Notes: generated by a model from the sequence alone, not told the origin. A stretch of 11,896 bases of DNA from an uncultured Acetatifactor sp. (GCA_934394665.1 CAKRRS010000085.1:1-11896); one strand, 5' to 3'. Counted from the stretch's first letter, positions 1 to 8,035 are shown. Numbers and translations: made by a program.

Positions 1-32
1 ATACGATTATTATTAATAGTATTATATGCAGA

Positions 33-81
33 AATACGCGAAAAACAATCGTATTTTTTTACGATTGTTTTTTCGCGTATT
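33..81. terminator. Long hairpin, probable bidirectional intrinsic terminator
   Basis: Bases 33-53 pair with 60-81 over about 21 base pairs with one unpaired base, leaving a 6-base T loop at 54-59. The inner stem (caatcgta with tacgattg) is flanked by an A run on one side and a T run on the other. Each strand therefore reads stem followed by T run, the layout of a bidirectional terminator; an outer CGCG-containing stem extends it. It lies 157 bases past the stop of the AEC permease gene and could end that transcript and one coming from the left. The pairing is seen in the sequence; the terminator role is inferred. Confidence 0.6.
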
Positions 82-237
82 CAAAAATAAAACTCTGCAC
101 AGCAACTTTATAGGTGAACTACATTCTCCAAATTTCTTTTGATATAATTCGTTGCTTCGGCCCTTCTCGATTATTTATAATCAGATTATATTTTAGCCGA
201 AATACATTTTTTACATATAGTTTTCACCTTCCCAGAT
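82..237. other. AT-rich intergenic stretch without recognised content
   Basis: This is the stretch between the permease stop and the hairpin at 33-81. I see no gene, repeat or convincing promoter here. A short plus-strand reading frame begins inside it and runs into the antisense of the permease gene, but it has no ribosome site and no recognisable protein features. Confidence 0.5.
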
Positions 238-1173
238 TTATAATGATCTCACACTCGCCAGTACCACATATACCACAATACTCACCACGCAATACAGTGA
301 GTTGGTCGTCGATGCATATCTGCTGCTGTCTTCGTCTTTCAGGAAGGACTGCATGCTGAACGTCGCAGGAGCCGACATGTAGCAGATCACGGCAATATCC
401 CGGATCGTATCGCTGCCCAGAATTCTGTTCATGGCAAAAAGGACCGCTGCCGCCAGGACAAACTGCAATGCCGCACGCAGTACGATCGTCCGCAAGGCCT
501 CTTTCAGGATTGACTTATCCGGTGCGATATCATAACCGACCACGATCAGAATCATCGGAGTTAACGGTGAAGTTGCCAGATCAATCACAGCAGAATAGAC
601 CACTCCCGCAGGAGAGGCTTGTAATAATCCGATTACATGGGTAAGACCGAAAACCACGCCCAGAACCGCGGCAATAAACGCCGGATTTTTCACCGCACTG
701 TGGCAGACATCCTTCACAGTACTCTTTCTGCCGTCCTGCACCTGTTCCAGCAGATTCATGTATACACTGAACCCAAACAGCAATCCGGCAATATCAATGA
801 TTGCGATCTTCGACAGATTTTCATTGCCGCACAGATTCATGAACAGCGGGTAGGCGATCATACCGCCTTCATATACCGACACCATGAACGGTGTGTATTT
901 CTGATACGCTCCCCGATTCAAAGGTTTCATAGCATATCCTGCCAACATAGATACCACCAGCATGACAAAGATGATTCCTACCTGAATCAAAGTATTCACA
1001 CTGTAGTCAGCCGTGGACAACGCATTAAAAATCGCAATCGGCAACAGCAGTCTCGTCACCAGGAATTTTATATTATCCACGCCTTCTCTGGATATCCATT
1101 TTTTAATACGGCACAGCCAGCCGATGAAAAGCATGGCAATTACAGGCATTACAGTTGTTAAAATCTGAATCAT
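238..1173 (-). CDS. AEC (auxin efflux carrier) family permease
   Basis: A 311-residue integral membrane protein of the AEC/auxin efflux carrier family, which in bacteria exports or takes up small organic acids such as malate or malonate; the substrate here cannot be read from the sequence. Hydrophobic segments lie near residues 4-22, 37-52, 62-82, 96-112, 123-143, 163-183, 189-212, 232-250, 257-276 and 290-308. This gives about ten helices, with the mid-protein break and a basic/acidic loop near 144-160 that are usual for the family. The 'RLLLPIAIFNAL' motif near 41-52 and the 'SAPATFSMQSF' motif near 267-277 are typical conserved sites. The length matches the family. The ATG is preceded by GGAGAG seven bases upstream. 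The gene stands alone behind the pncB terminator with its own promoter candidate. Confidence 0.85.
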   Translation of the reverse strand: MIQILTTVMPVIAMLFIGWLCRIKKWISREGVDNIKFLVTRLLLPIAIFNALSTADYSVNTLIQVGIIFVMLVVSMLAGYAMKPLNRGAYQKYTPFMVSVYEGGMIAYPLFMNLCGNENLSKIAIIDIAGLLFGFSVYMNLLEQVQDGRKSTVKDVCHSAVKNPAFIAAVLGVVFGLTHVIGLLQASPAGVVYSAVIDLATSPLTPMILIVVGYDIAPDKSILKEALRTIVLRAALQFVLAAAVLFAMNRILGSDTIRDIAVICYMSAPATFSMQSFLKDEDSSRYASTTNSLYCVVSIVVYVVLASVRSL

Positions 1174-1212
1174 TGGTATCTCTCCGTTTCCTTACTCATT
1201 TTTCCTACGAAC

Positions 1213-1221
1213 AGTATATCA
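1213..1221 (-). promoter_or_regulatory. Extended -10 promoter candidate for the AEC permease
   Basis: Read on the minus strand the bases are TGATATACT: a TG-N extension followed by TATACT, five of six matches to TATAAT. It lies about 40 bases before the permease ATG, a sensible leader length. There is no good -35 box at 16-18 bases, which is tolerated with an extended -10. Motif match only. Confidence 0.35.
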
Positions 1222-1317
1222 CTATCTGATTTTCTTTGATATCTTTTTCCTGTATTTTGCTGTGCTTTTTCTATGCCTCCCTCTGCGCAGCCTGCGGTGA
1301 ATTCTCCCATAAAAACG

Positions 1318-1350
1318 CAAACCGCACATCCGTGAAAGATGTGCGGTTTG
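1318..1350 (-). terminator. Intrinsic terminator after pncB
   Basis: A 13-base-pair perfect stem (1318-1330 with 1338-1350, core ccgcacatc/gatgtgcgg) closes a 7-base loop. On the minus strand the stem is followed by GCGTTTTT, a usable T tract. It lies about 125 bases past the pncB stop and before the permease promoter candidate, so it should separate the two transcripts. On the plus strand no T run follows, which supports minus-strand use. Confidence 0.75.
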
Positions 1351-1475
1351 TTCTATCTCATAACCCCCTTTTACCTATTACTTTCTGATCGTGTTTTCAT
1401 ATTCCGAATACCCGGTTTCGAATGTTAAGGAGATAAGCGCAAGAATCAAAAAGTGTCGATTGCATGATTTTTGAT

Positions 1476-2690
1476 TTATTTATCATGTTCCAAACGCCAG
1501 TTAATGCATCTGGTAAGATAATCCACATAATCCTCGTTCTTGCACATTTCTTTTCCCGGCGTATCAGAGATTTTCGCCACGTCCATACCGTTGCAGGCCG
1601 TCGTCTTCATAACGATATTCAGTGCCTCCTCACAAGTATCGTTGGCAATGTAAGTGCCGATACCGAAGGCCACTGTGACACGGTCTTTGAAGGCTTTTCG
1701 CAGCTCGTTGGCGCGTTCAAAATCCAGGCTGTCGCTGAACAGCAGTGTTTTGGTCTTCGGATTGATTCCAAGCGACTGATAATGTGCGATCATCTTCTCT
1801 CCCCAGGCAAAAGGATCCCCACTGTCGTGACGCACACCGGAAAACAATGTGGAATAGGTCAGCTGGAAGTCTTTCAGGAAGCAGTCTGTGGTAATGGTGT
1901 CGGTTAAGGCGATTCCGTTTAACACGCCATATTCTTTCACCCAGGCATCCAACGCATACCAGTTGGAATATGCCGGATTGTGTTTATGATTGCCCTGTCC
2001 GGTACACATGATCCACTCGTGCGCCATGGTTCCCACCGGCGTTACGTTCCATTTTTTCGCCAGATATACATTGGAAGTTCCGATGCACTTAGACTCCTGA
2101 TACGCTCCGTTATGGGCAACCAGTTCCTTCACCGCCAGCTCCTGTGCTTCCGCGGACAGACGTCTGCGCAGCCCAAATTCACTGAAATTGCCAAGGCAGT
2201 ATGTGCCGTCAACAAGTTTCTGCACTTTATCCGTCAGCCGTTCGCGGAAAGAAGCATACAGCTCCTCATAATCATAGTTCATCCGGAAAAAGACTTCGTT
2301 CACGATCGCCAGCGTCGGAATCTCATACATAGATGTATTCAGCCAGGAACCTTTTGTCTCAATCGTAAGACCGCATGCCGCATCCGTACCGATCTCAAAG
2401 TCTTCATATCTGGGCTGCCACAACCGCAGGAAATCCACGTAGGAGCCCTTGATCCATGTCACATTTTCCAGATAGTCAAGTTCCTCCTCAGTGAACCTGA
2501 GACCGCAATATGCCTTGATCTGTGCCTTAATCTCTTCCACCATCTCCGGGGTGAAAAATACATCGGTATTTCTGCACTTAAAGGTCCATGTGGTCTTATA
2601 ACCGCTGAACTGATGATAAATGCACTGTCCCATGGAGAATTTGTACATATCGTTCTCCAATAAGCTGTTGATGATCTGTGGTAATCCCAT
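1476..2690 (-). CDS. pncB: Nicotinate phosphoribosyltransferase
   Basis: This cytosolic enzyme joins nicotinate to PRPP, coupled to ATP hydrolysis, to make nicotinate mononucleotide in the NAD salvage (Preiss-Handler) pathway. The protein is 404 residues, close to the 400 of the enterobacterial PncB type and shorter than the ~490-residue Gram-positive type. The N-terminal 'LLENDMYKFSMGQ' motif (10-22) is the family hallmark. 'GTSNVYLA' (204-211) and 'GTMAHEW' (220-226) follow; H224 is the likely phosphorylated histidine. 'SGVRHDSGDP' (284-293) and 'LLFSDSLD' (316-323) form the phosphoribosyl site. An upstream in-frame TTG at 2723 would add 11 residues, but the ATG at 2690 has AGAGGG six bases upstream and matches the family start. 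The gene follows the AAA+ ATPase gene by 86 bases and may share its transcript. Confidence 0.95.
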   Translation of the reverse strand: MGLPQIINSLLENDMYKFSMGQCIYHQFSGYKTTWTFKCRNTDVFFTPEMVEEIKAQIKAYCGLRFTEEELDYLENVTWIKGSYVDFLRLWQPRYEDFEIGTDAACGLTIETKGSWLNTSMYEIPTLAIVNEVFFRMNYDYEELYASFRERLTDKVQKLVDGTYCLGNFSEFGLRRRLSAEAQELAVKELVAHNGAYQESKCIGTSNVYLAKKWNVTPVGTMAHEWIMCTGQGNHKHNPAYSNWYALDAWVKEYGVLNGIALTDTITTDCFLKDFQLTYSTLFSGVRHDSGDPFAWGEKMIAHYQSLGINPKTKTLLFSDSLDFERANELRKAFKDRVTVAFGIGTYIANDTCEEALNIVMKTTACNGMDVAKISDTPGKEMCKNEDYVDYLTRCINWRLEHDK

Positions 2691-2696
2691 GATTGT

Positions 2697-2702
2697 CCCT
2701 CT
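2697..2702 (-). promoter_or_regulatory. Ribosome binding site that fixes the pncB start
   Basis: AGAGGG on the minus strand lies six bases before the ATG at 2690. It supports that start over the in-frame TTG at 2723. Confidence 0.6.
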
Positions 2703-2776
2703 CTCTTCCCATATATATTTCAATGATCTATTTCACTTGTCCGCAGCACGTATTTTACATCACCTGCTTCCTTTCA

Positions 2777-4267
2777 TTACAAGAATAATTTTCTGACCTT
2801 CTCTGCGTCAAATACGACTTCTTTTAATCCGTCCACTTCGATCTGATATAAAGCATTGGCTGCCAGATGCTCCGCTGCCTGCTCCAGATCACGGATACCG
2901 CTGGTATTGGAATAGATCTCTACCACTTCATCCAGACCTTCTTCGGTAACGATACACTCATTTTCTTTCAAACCGATACGCTTCAATACCTTCGGCAGCG
3001 CAAACTTAGAGAAGATAATCTTCTTCTCTTCCGGGGTATAATCCGGGATGTCGATCACCGCAAAACGGGACATTAACGGTGCGCTGATCTGTTCCTTGTC
3101 ATTGGCAGTGGCAATCGGATAGACGCCAAAGGTAGGTACGGTACATTCCATATAATTGTCCGTGAAGCCCAGATTATCCAGCAATGTCAAAAGTACATCC
3201 GCCGGATTGCCGTTGCCCTTGCCGCTTGCCGCCTTGTCCAGCTCATTGATGATAAATACCAGATTGGACTCTCCGGCCATGGAAAATGCTTCCATAATGA
3301 TACCGGGCTTGGCATTGGCATAAATTCTGGAGCTTCCGGTCAGCTGTTCCGGATCATTGATGGAACTCATGTCCAGGGTCGTCCATGGCAATTTCAAAAT
3401 TCTTGCCACCGCATAAGCAATCTGGGATTTACCGGTTCCCGCCGGTCCCACCAGAAGCAATCCGTATGCCGGCAGCGTATGGGTACGATTGATCTGGATA
3501 ATAGTCTCCATGATTCTCTGCTTGACCCGTTCCATGCCGTACAGTTCCTCATCCAGGATCCGTCTGGCTTCCACGGGATCAATTGCCTCAAAATAGTTGC
3601 CCTTCCACTGGATATTCATCATGATGGACAATGCTCTCTGGGCATGTCTTCTCTCTTCCGGAGACACCTCGTGGGATCTCGCCACCGCCAGGTTCCTTCT
3701 CGCCCACAGGCGGATATTTTCCGGCATAGTACGCCCTGCACAGGTCATAAAATCGGAGATGCTCTGAATGCTGGTGAGTTTCATATCATCGCCGTCTTCG
3801 TCTTCCTCCTCGCCCTGTTCTTCCTCCGCAGGAGCACTGCTTGCAAAAAGACGTTCCATCATGAACTGTAAAAATCCGTCCTCCGCGGAAAGCTTGGTGC
3901 CACCGCCAAAAGCAGTCTCCCGAATCTTATATACAGCATAACCGTCCGGACGATTTTCTCCGGAAAGACGCACATGGATATGATTCTCACCAAGCCACTT
4001 GATCAGGCTGACAAATCTTGCATCGATTTTCAGAATGTCCGCATAAGCGCTGCTGCCTTCTTCTTTAAATTCAAAATTGGTCCGCTTGCTCTGGTTGCCG
4101 AACACACCTGTCGCGTGGTGTTTCCACTGATTTGCACTGTTGTCCAGCACTAAGATCGGTTTCTCCGGGCTTGCCCCGGACTCATTGGAACAAAATGTGG
4201 TATAGGTACACACCGGATCCTGCTTTTTCTCTTCTTCTGAGGTGCTGCTGAAATCAAATACCGGCAT
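2777..4267 (-). CDS. Lon-like AAA+ ATPase without protease domain
   Basis: A 496-residue cytosolic ATPase of unknown role. Residues 1-135 form a domain I do not recognise. An acidic linker (147-161, mostly Glu/Asp) follows, then a basic helical stretch (175-225) and an AAA+ module (about 237-480). The module reads like the Lon ATPase: 'ILDEELYGMERVKQRI' (237-252), Walker A GPAGTGKS (274-281), Walker B LVFIINE (336-342), sensor 1 N389 in 'IATAND', arginine finger R401 in 'LMSRF', and sensor 2 R459 in 'SGIRDLEQ'. Lon normally continues into a Ser-Lys protease domain; here the protein simply ends. Walker B has Asn341 where Asp is expected, while Glu342 is kept. The start has AGGAG seven bases upstream. 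It lies 62 bases after the chemoreceptor gene, so an operon link is likely. MoxR-like or other AAA+ roles are alternatives, but the motif spacing favours Lon. Confidence 0.8.
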   Translation of the reverse strand: MPVFDFSSTSEEEKKQDPVCTYTTFCSNESGASPEKPILVLDNSANQWKHHATGVFGNQSKRTNFEFKEEGSSAYADILKIDARFVSLIKWLGENHIHVRLSGENRPDGYAVYKIRETAFGGGTKLSAEDGFLQFMMERLFASSAPAEEEQGEEEDEDGDDMKLTSIQSISDFMTCAGRTMPENIRLWARRNLAVARSHEVSPEERRHAQRALSIMMNIQWKGNYFEAIDPVEARRILDEELYGMERVKQRIMETIIQINRTHTLPAYGLLLVGPAGTGKSQIAYAVARILKLPWTTLDMSSINDPEQLTGSSRIYANAKPGIIMEAFSMAGESNLVFIINELDKAASGKGNGNPADVLLTLLDNLGFTDNYMECTVPTFGVYPIATANDKEQISAPLMSRFAVIDIPDYTPEEKKIIFSKFALPKVLKRIGLKENECIVTEEGLDEVVEIYSNTSGIRDLEQAAEHLAANALYQIEVDGLKEVVFDAEKVRKLFL

Positions 4268-4329
4268 AGTTTTCTCCTTTTGCTTATTTCAAAGCATATC
4301 CTTCCTGCTTTGGCTTCTTTCTTCTCTGC

Positions 4330-6111
4330 TTACTGTTTTGTTTCCTGTTTTGTTTCCTGTTTTTCTTCCTGCTTTCGTGCCTGAACCTTCTTGGCATCGA
4401 TCAGATGAAACTGCTTTACCAGATTCGTCATATTCTCAGACTGCGCCAACAGTTCCTCGCTGGTCGCGGACAATTCTTCTGCCGCAGCGGAGTTGGACTG
4501 TACGATCTCGGAGATCTGGGTCACACCACTCTCAGCCTGATTCATGGCATCTGCCTGGGTTGCGGAGATCTGGGTCAGTTCTTCCGAATCCTGTGCGATT
4601 TTCTGTACTCCGTCCACGATGTCACTCAGTGACCTGGATACATGATCTACGGCATCATTACCTGCATGAATTTCCTCCAGGGTGCCGCCGATCAAGTCTC
4701 TGGTATTGACTGCGGACTGTGCGCTCTGCTCCGCCAGCTTGCCGATCTGGTCTGCTACCACTGCGAAGCCTCTGCCTGCCTCTCCGGCTCTGGCTGCCTC
4801 AATGGAGGCATTCAGGGACAGCAGGTTGGTCTGGCTGGCAATGTCCTCAATCTCACCGATGATATTACTGATTTTCTCGGAAGTCTCATTGATCCGTCCC
4901 ATGATCTCCATGAGACGGTTCATCTCCTGACGTCCTTCCTCCGCTTTCTGAGAATACTCTTTTGCCTGTTTGCTGGAATTCCTGGTATGTTCCGCGGTAT
5001 TATCCACCATTGCGGTAATATTCGTGATCGTAGCCTGCAGCTGCTGTACGGCTCCTGCCTGTTCCGTAGCACCTTCTGCCAGAGACTGTGCGGCATCTGC
5101 CAGACTTCCGGCGCCCATGGACACCTGTCCGGATACCTCATCTACATTGTACAACGCTTCATTCATCTTATATTTCATATCGCGAAGTGCCTGCTTCAGT
5201 TCTTCCAGATCTCCCACATACAGATCCGGATAACGGAATTTTACCGTCCAGTCACCGTTTGCCATGGCTGTCAGTGCCTGGTTCACATCCTCGATGATCC
5301 TCCGGAGATTGTTCGCCATCTGCGTGGCTTCCTCCGTCATGTCAGCCACTTCATCCTCTGTATCCACGACCGGAAATTCTGAGGACAGGTCTCCGGAAGC
5401 AAATCCCTTCAGTCTGTCCGCCAATGCCTTCAGAGGACCGGCAATTTTCCGCGCGATATTTTTTCCCGCCTGTTCGGCACCCACAAAGCCCAACACAATG
5501 ATCAGCAAAATCACCACAAAAATAAGTACTCTGAAAACATCCAGCTTCTTTTCCATGGCATTGCCATTCTCCACGCTGCTGTCCAGCAGATCGGTCATTG
5601 CCGCATATACCTGCCGGAATACGGGATCAAGCTGCTCACTTGCCATTTGCTGTGCTTTGAGCCTGTCGGCTGCATCAGAAGAAGTTCCTAATTCCAATAC
5701 CTGCTTCTCGATCTGCTGATAGGAAGCTGCGCCTTCTTTGATCTGTTCATAGTCCGCTTTTGCCTGATCAGAGATAATATCGTCTTCCAGACCGCTAATA
5801 TAGGTATCCAGCTGCTCCGCGGTCTGATCATGTGCGCTGACCGCCGTCTGCATCAGATCAGCATCATCATAACCGATCGCCGCACGGGTCTCACTGCGCA
5901 TCTCCGCAATAACGATCATCGCCTTGCCGATATCTCCCTGAGCAAAGCCGTAATGGCGCAATGCGTAAGAATACTGGTAGCTTACGATTCCCATAGCGAT
6001 ACAGGCAATGATGCCCGTTGCACTCAATAATAATGAAGTCTTGCGAAATACCAGCAATAAACGCTTCTCAATAGGGAGCTTGTTTAATTTGTCAAATCTG
6101 TTTTTGTTCAT
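4330..6111 (-). CDS. Methyl-accepting chemotaxis protein (transmembrane receptor)
   Basis: A 593-residue chemoreceptor that would pass an extracellular signal to CheA/CheW. Membrane segments lie near residues 25-46 and 194-212. The 147 residues between them form an outward-facing, probably helical-bundle sensor; the ligand is unknown. A HAMP domain follows (213-270), and '[10 protein letters not shown]...[12 protein letters not shown]' (283-309) looks like a second HAMP-like unit. The cytoplasmic coiled coil holds the conserved signalling tip, '[20 protein letters not shown]' (424-443) then '[11 protein letters not shown]' (444-454). The C terminus is a Lys/Gln/Glu-rich repeat without the CheR-binding NWETF-type pentapeptide. 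An upstream in-frame start at 6153 would add 14 residues. The ATG at 6111 is preferred: GAGAGG lies nine bases upstream, and it keeps the overlap with the cysteine-cluster gene to 20 bases. Confidence 0.93.
   Translation of the reverse strand: MNKNRFDKLNKLPIEKRLLLVFRKTSLLLSATGIIACIAMGIVSYQYSYALRHYGFAQGDIGKAMIVIAEMRSETRAAIGYDDADLMQTAVSAHDQTAEQLDTYISGLEDDIISDQAKADYEQIKEGAASYQQIEKQVLELGTSSDAADRLKAQQMASEQLDPVFRQVYAAMTDLLDSSVENGNAMEKKLDVFRVLIFVVILLIIVLGFVGAEQAGKNIARKIAGPLKALADRLKGFASGDLSSEFPVVDTEDEVADMTEEATQMANNLRRIIEDVNQALTAMANGDWTVKFRYPDLYVGDLEELKQALRDMKYKMNEALYNVDEVSGQVSMGAGSLADAAQSLAEGATEQAGAVQQLQATITNITAMVDNTAEHTRNSSKQAKEYSQKAEEGRQEMNRLMEIMGRINETSEKISNIIGEIEDIASQTNLLSLNASIEAARAGEAGRGFAVVADQIGKLAEQSAQSAVNTRDLIGGTLEEIHAGNDAVDHVSRSLSDIVDGVQKIAQDSEELTQISATQADAMNQAESGVTQISEIVQSNSAAAEELSATSEELLAQSENMTNLVKQFHLIDAKKVQARKQEEKQETKQETKQ
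4333..4380 (-). repeat. 12-base tandem repeat in the 3' end of the chemoreceptor gene
   Basis: On the plus strand the unit ctgttttgtttc occurs twice exactly (4333-4344 and 4345-4356), followed by two diverged copies (4357-4368 and 4369-4380). It encodes the C-terminal tetrapeptide series [16 protein letters not shown]. Because 12 is a multiple of 3, copy-number change would lengthen or shorten the tail without a frameshift. Confidence 0.8.
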
Positions 6112-6754
6112 TCCAATATGCCTCTCTTTCTGCGAATTGTGTATAAAAATCACCGGTCCCCTGATACGGCAATAAATAAAACAAACGCAACAGTAAAAGG
6201 TTCTCCTCCCGCTGTTTCCCTGCGTCTTTTCCTGCTAAGCTTTCTTCCATGGCATGCAGCAGATCATGCCATTGTATGGTAAATTGTTGGTTTCTCGTCA
6301 GTTCCGGGGTATCGATCCATTTGCTGACCTTCACCTTGCTGCGATTCTCCTTCGCACATTCTCCGGTCTGGAGAAAATAGGAAAATCCGCCGTTCTCATA
6401 ATATCTTCCAAGCGGAAACATCCGGCAGATCCCGGGCCGGTACGGATGAATACTGCATCTTCCCTCCGCATCCAGATAAGCACAGGCTTCCTCTGCTCCC
6501 TGCATCTTCAGGTTCGGCAGGATCACGCCGTCTACGACATTCAGTTCCACCGCAGTCGACAGCAGCTCCTGCATACTTACGCCGAGTCCCGTCGTCAGGC
6601 GGTATACATCATAAGGATCCAGAATGATGGAAGCCCCCATGCCGTGACAGCACTGCGAACACCCCGCACAGCCTCCGCAATCCGCCTTCACCATATCATT
6701 TGCTTTATATAAATGTCCGTCGGAAATCTCTTCTAGGCTGACATTTCGCTTCAT
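6092..6754 (-). CDS. YkgJ-type cysteine cluster protein
   Basis: A 220-residue soluble protein of the YkgJ (CxxCxxCC, putative zinc or iron-sulfur chelating) family. The first cluster is [11 protein letters not shown], with Cys at 26, 29, 32, 35 and 36. The second is '[17 protein letters not shown]' (100-116), with Cys 100 and 110 and an extra Cys 91. These motifs are diagnostic for the family, but its biochemical role is mostly unknown. The flagellin lysine methylase FliB belongs to the same fold group; however, this protein is much shorter and I cannot assign that activity. GGAAGG lies six bases before the ATG. The 3' end overlaps the start of the chemoreceptor gene by 20 bases, so the two are probably translationally coupled. 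Confidence 0.85.
   Translation of the reverse strand: MKRNVSLEEISDGHLYKANDMVKADCGGCAGCSQCCHGMGASIILDPYDVYRLTTGLGVSMQELLSTAVELNVVDGVILPNLKMQGAEEACAYLDAEGRCSIHPYRPGICRMFPLGRYYENGGFSYFLQTGECAKENRSKVKVSKWIDTPELTRNQQFTIQWHDLLHAMEESLAGKDAGKQREENLLLLRLFYLLPYQGTGDFYTQFAEREAYWNEQKQI
6121..6126 (-). promoter_or_regulatory. Ribosome binding site that fixes the chemoreceptor start
   Basis: GAGAGG on the minus strand, nine bases before the ATG at 6111, lies inside the end of the cysteine-cluster gene. Its placement suggests that ribosomes finishing the upstream gene reinitiate here. Confidence 0.5.
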
Positions 6755-6892
6755 ATTTGTTCCTTCCTGTACTGCCCGTTCCGAACTTTTGTACCTGCAT
6801 TTTTCTTAATCGTCCGTTTTTTTGCGAGCCCACTTTATGTTACAAATTTTTCTAACCACCATTCTGTCAATGCTAATTACAGCTTCTTTCAT

Positions 6893-7993
6893 TTATACCA
6901 TTCTGTGTCCGCTTTCTATTTCCATGATTTTTGCAAGGCTCTCGGTATAAGGTGCCCGCGCCACGCCGTACTCCGTTACGATTCCGGCAATCAGTTCATG
7001 ATCTGTGACATCAAAAGCCGGATTGTATACTTTCACACCGTCCGGTGCCATGCGCTCCTTGTACCACATCTCGGTGACTTCTTCTGCCTTGCGCTGTTCG
7101 ATGCAGATATCCGCTCCGGTTGCCGTCGCCATATCGATTGTAGAAGTCGGTGCGCAGATATATACCGGCACACCATACTGCTTCGCCACAGCAGCCACTA
7201 CGCTGGTACCGATCTTGTTTGCCGTGTCTCCGTTTGCCGCCACCCTGTCACAGCCTACAAACACTGCCTGCACCCAGCCTTTGGACATCACAGACGCTGA
7301 CATATTGTCGCAGATCAGTGTCACATCCACGCCCGCGGAATGCAGTTCAAACGCTGTCAGTCTGGCTCCCTGCAAAAGGGGTCTGGTCTCATCCGCAAAT
7401 ACATGGAAGTTGTAGCCTCTCTCCTGCCCGAGATAAATTGGTGCTGTTGCGGTTCCGTATTTTACGGTTGCAAGTTGTCCTGCATTACAGTGGGTTAAGA
7501 TACCGTCACCCGGTTTTACCAGTTCCAGTCCGAATTCTCCGATTTTTCGGCATACTTCGACATCTTCCGACCTTATTTTCAGTGCTTCATCATGCAGGAT
7601 TTCCTTCACTTCTGCGACTGTCCTGTGTTCTTCTCTGCCTGCTTTCACCGCAGCGGCATCCATGCGCCGGAGCGCCCAGGACAAATTCACGGCTGTCGGT
7701 CTGGAAGAATCGAGATACTCCTTATATTCTGTAAACTTCTGATAAAACGCTTCAAAATCTTCGGTCTCGATGCGGTTTGCCAACAGATAAATTCCAAGTG
7801 CCGCTGCCACACCGATGGCAGGCGCTCCCCTGACCTTCAGCAGGTAAATGGCATCCCACATCTCCTGTGCCGTATGTAATGCAATCAATTCTATTTTGCC
7901 GGGAAGTAATGTCTGATCTATAATGATCACCGCATCCTGCGCTTCATCAAGTGCTACAGTGTCGTAATCGAGGATTGTTTTCTCTTTTGCCAT
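6893..7993 (-). CDS. mtnA: S-methyl-5-thioribose-1-phosphate isomerase
   Basis: This cytosolic enzyme converts 5-methylthioribose-1-phosphate to 5-methylthioribulose-1-phosphate in methionine salvage. In bacteria using the DHAP shunt it also acts on 5-deoxyribose-1-phosphate. The protein is 366 residues, slightly longer than the ~350 usual. 'KVRGAPAIG' (53-61), 'ILTHCNAGQLATVKYGTA' (165-182, catalytic Cys169), 'CDNMSASVM' (228-236), 'GCDRVAANGD' (247-256, catalytic Asp249) and 'NKIGTS' (259-264) are all intact; these separate it from eIF2B-like and ribose-1,5-bisphosphate isomerase relatives. GAAAGG lies twelve bases upstream, a rather long spacing. It follows the ybaK-type gene by 42 bases and probably shares its transcript. 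No other methionine-salvage gene is in the window. I see no clear terminator after it, so read-through into the cysteine-cluster gene is possible. Confidence 0.95.
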   Translation of the reverse strand: MAKEKTILDYDTVALDEAQDAVIIIDQTLLPGKIELIALHTAQEMWDAIYLLKVRGAPAIGVAAALGIYLLANRIETEDFEAFYQKFTEYKEYLDSSRPTAVNLSWALRRMDAAAVKAGREEHRTVAEVKEILHDEALKIRSEDVEVCRKIGEFGLELVKPGDGILTHCNAGQLATVKYGTATAPIYLGQERGYNFHVFADETRPLLQGARLTAFELHSAGVDVTLICDNMSASVMSKGWVQAVFVGCDRVAANGDTANKIGTSVVAAVAKQYGVPVYICAPTSTIDMATATGADICIEQRKAEEVTEMWYKERMAPDGVKVYNPAFDVTDHELIAGIVTEYGVARAPYTESLAKIMEIESGHRMV

Positions 7994-8035
7994 GTACTCT
8001 GTGTACCTTTCTATTGGTTTCTCTTATTATGTAGT

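Noticed and set aside
1444..1476. Inverted repeat aatcaaaaa / tttttgatt next to the pncB stop
   Set aside because: The stem is nearly all A-T with a 15-base loop and no following T run. The terminator at 1318-1350 is far better.
2691..2776. Separate promoter for pncB in the gap after the ATPase gene
   Set aside because: Only weak matches (TTGTAA and TAAAAT at 19 bases) are present; not enough to call.
4642..5382. Plus-strand open frame of 246 codons opposite the chemoreceptor
   Set aside because: It is Cys/His/Leu-rich, typical of an antisense reading of coiled-coil coding sequence, and the minus-strand gene explains the region fully.
6837..6870. Perfect TTGACA (minus strand, 6865-6870) upstream of the cysteine-cluster gene as a promoter
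   Set aside because: No acceptable -10 lies 16-18 bases downstream; the nearest TAACAT is 22 bases away. It is not reported as a promoter, though the gene may still start its own transcript in this 138-base gap.
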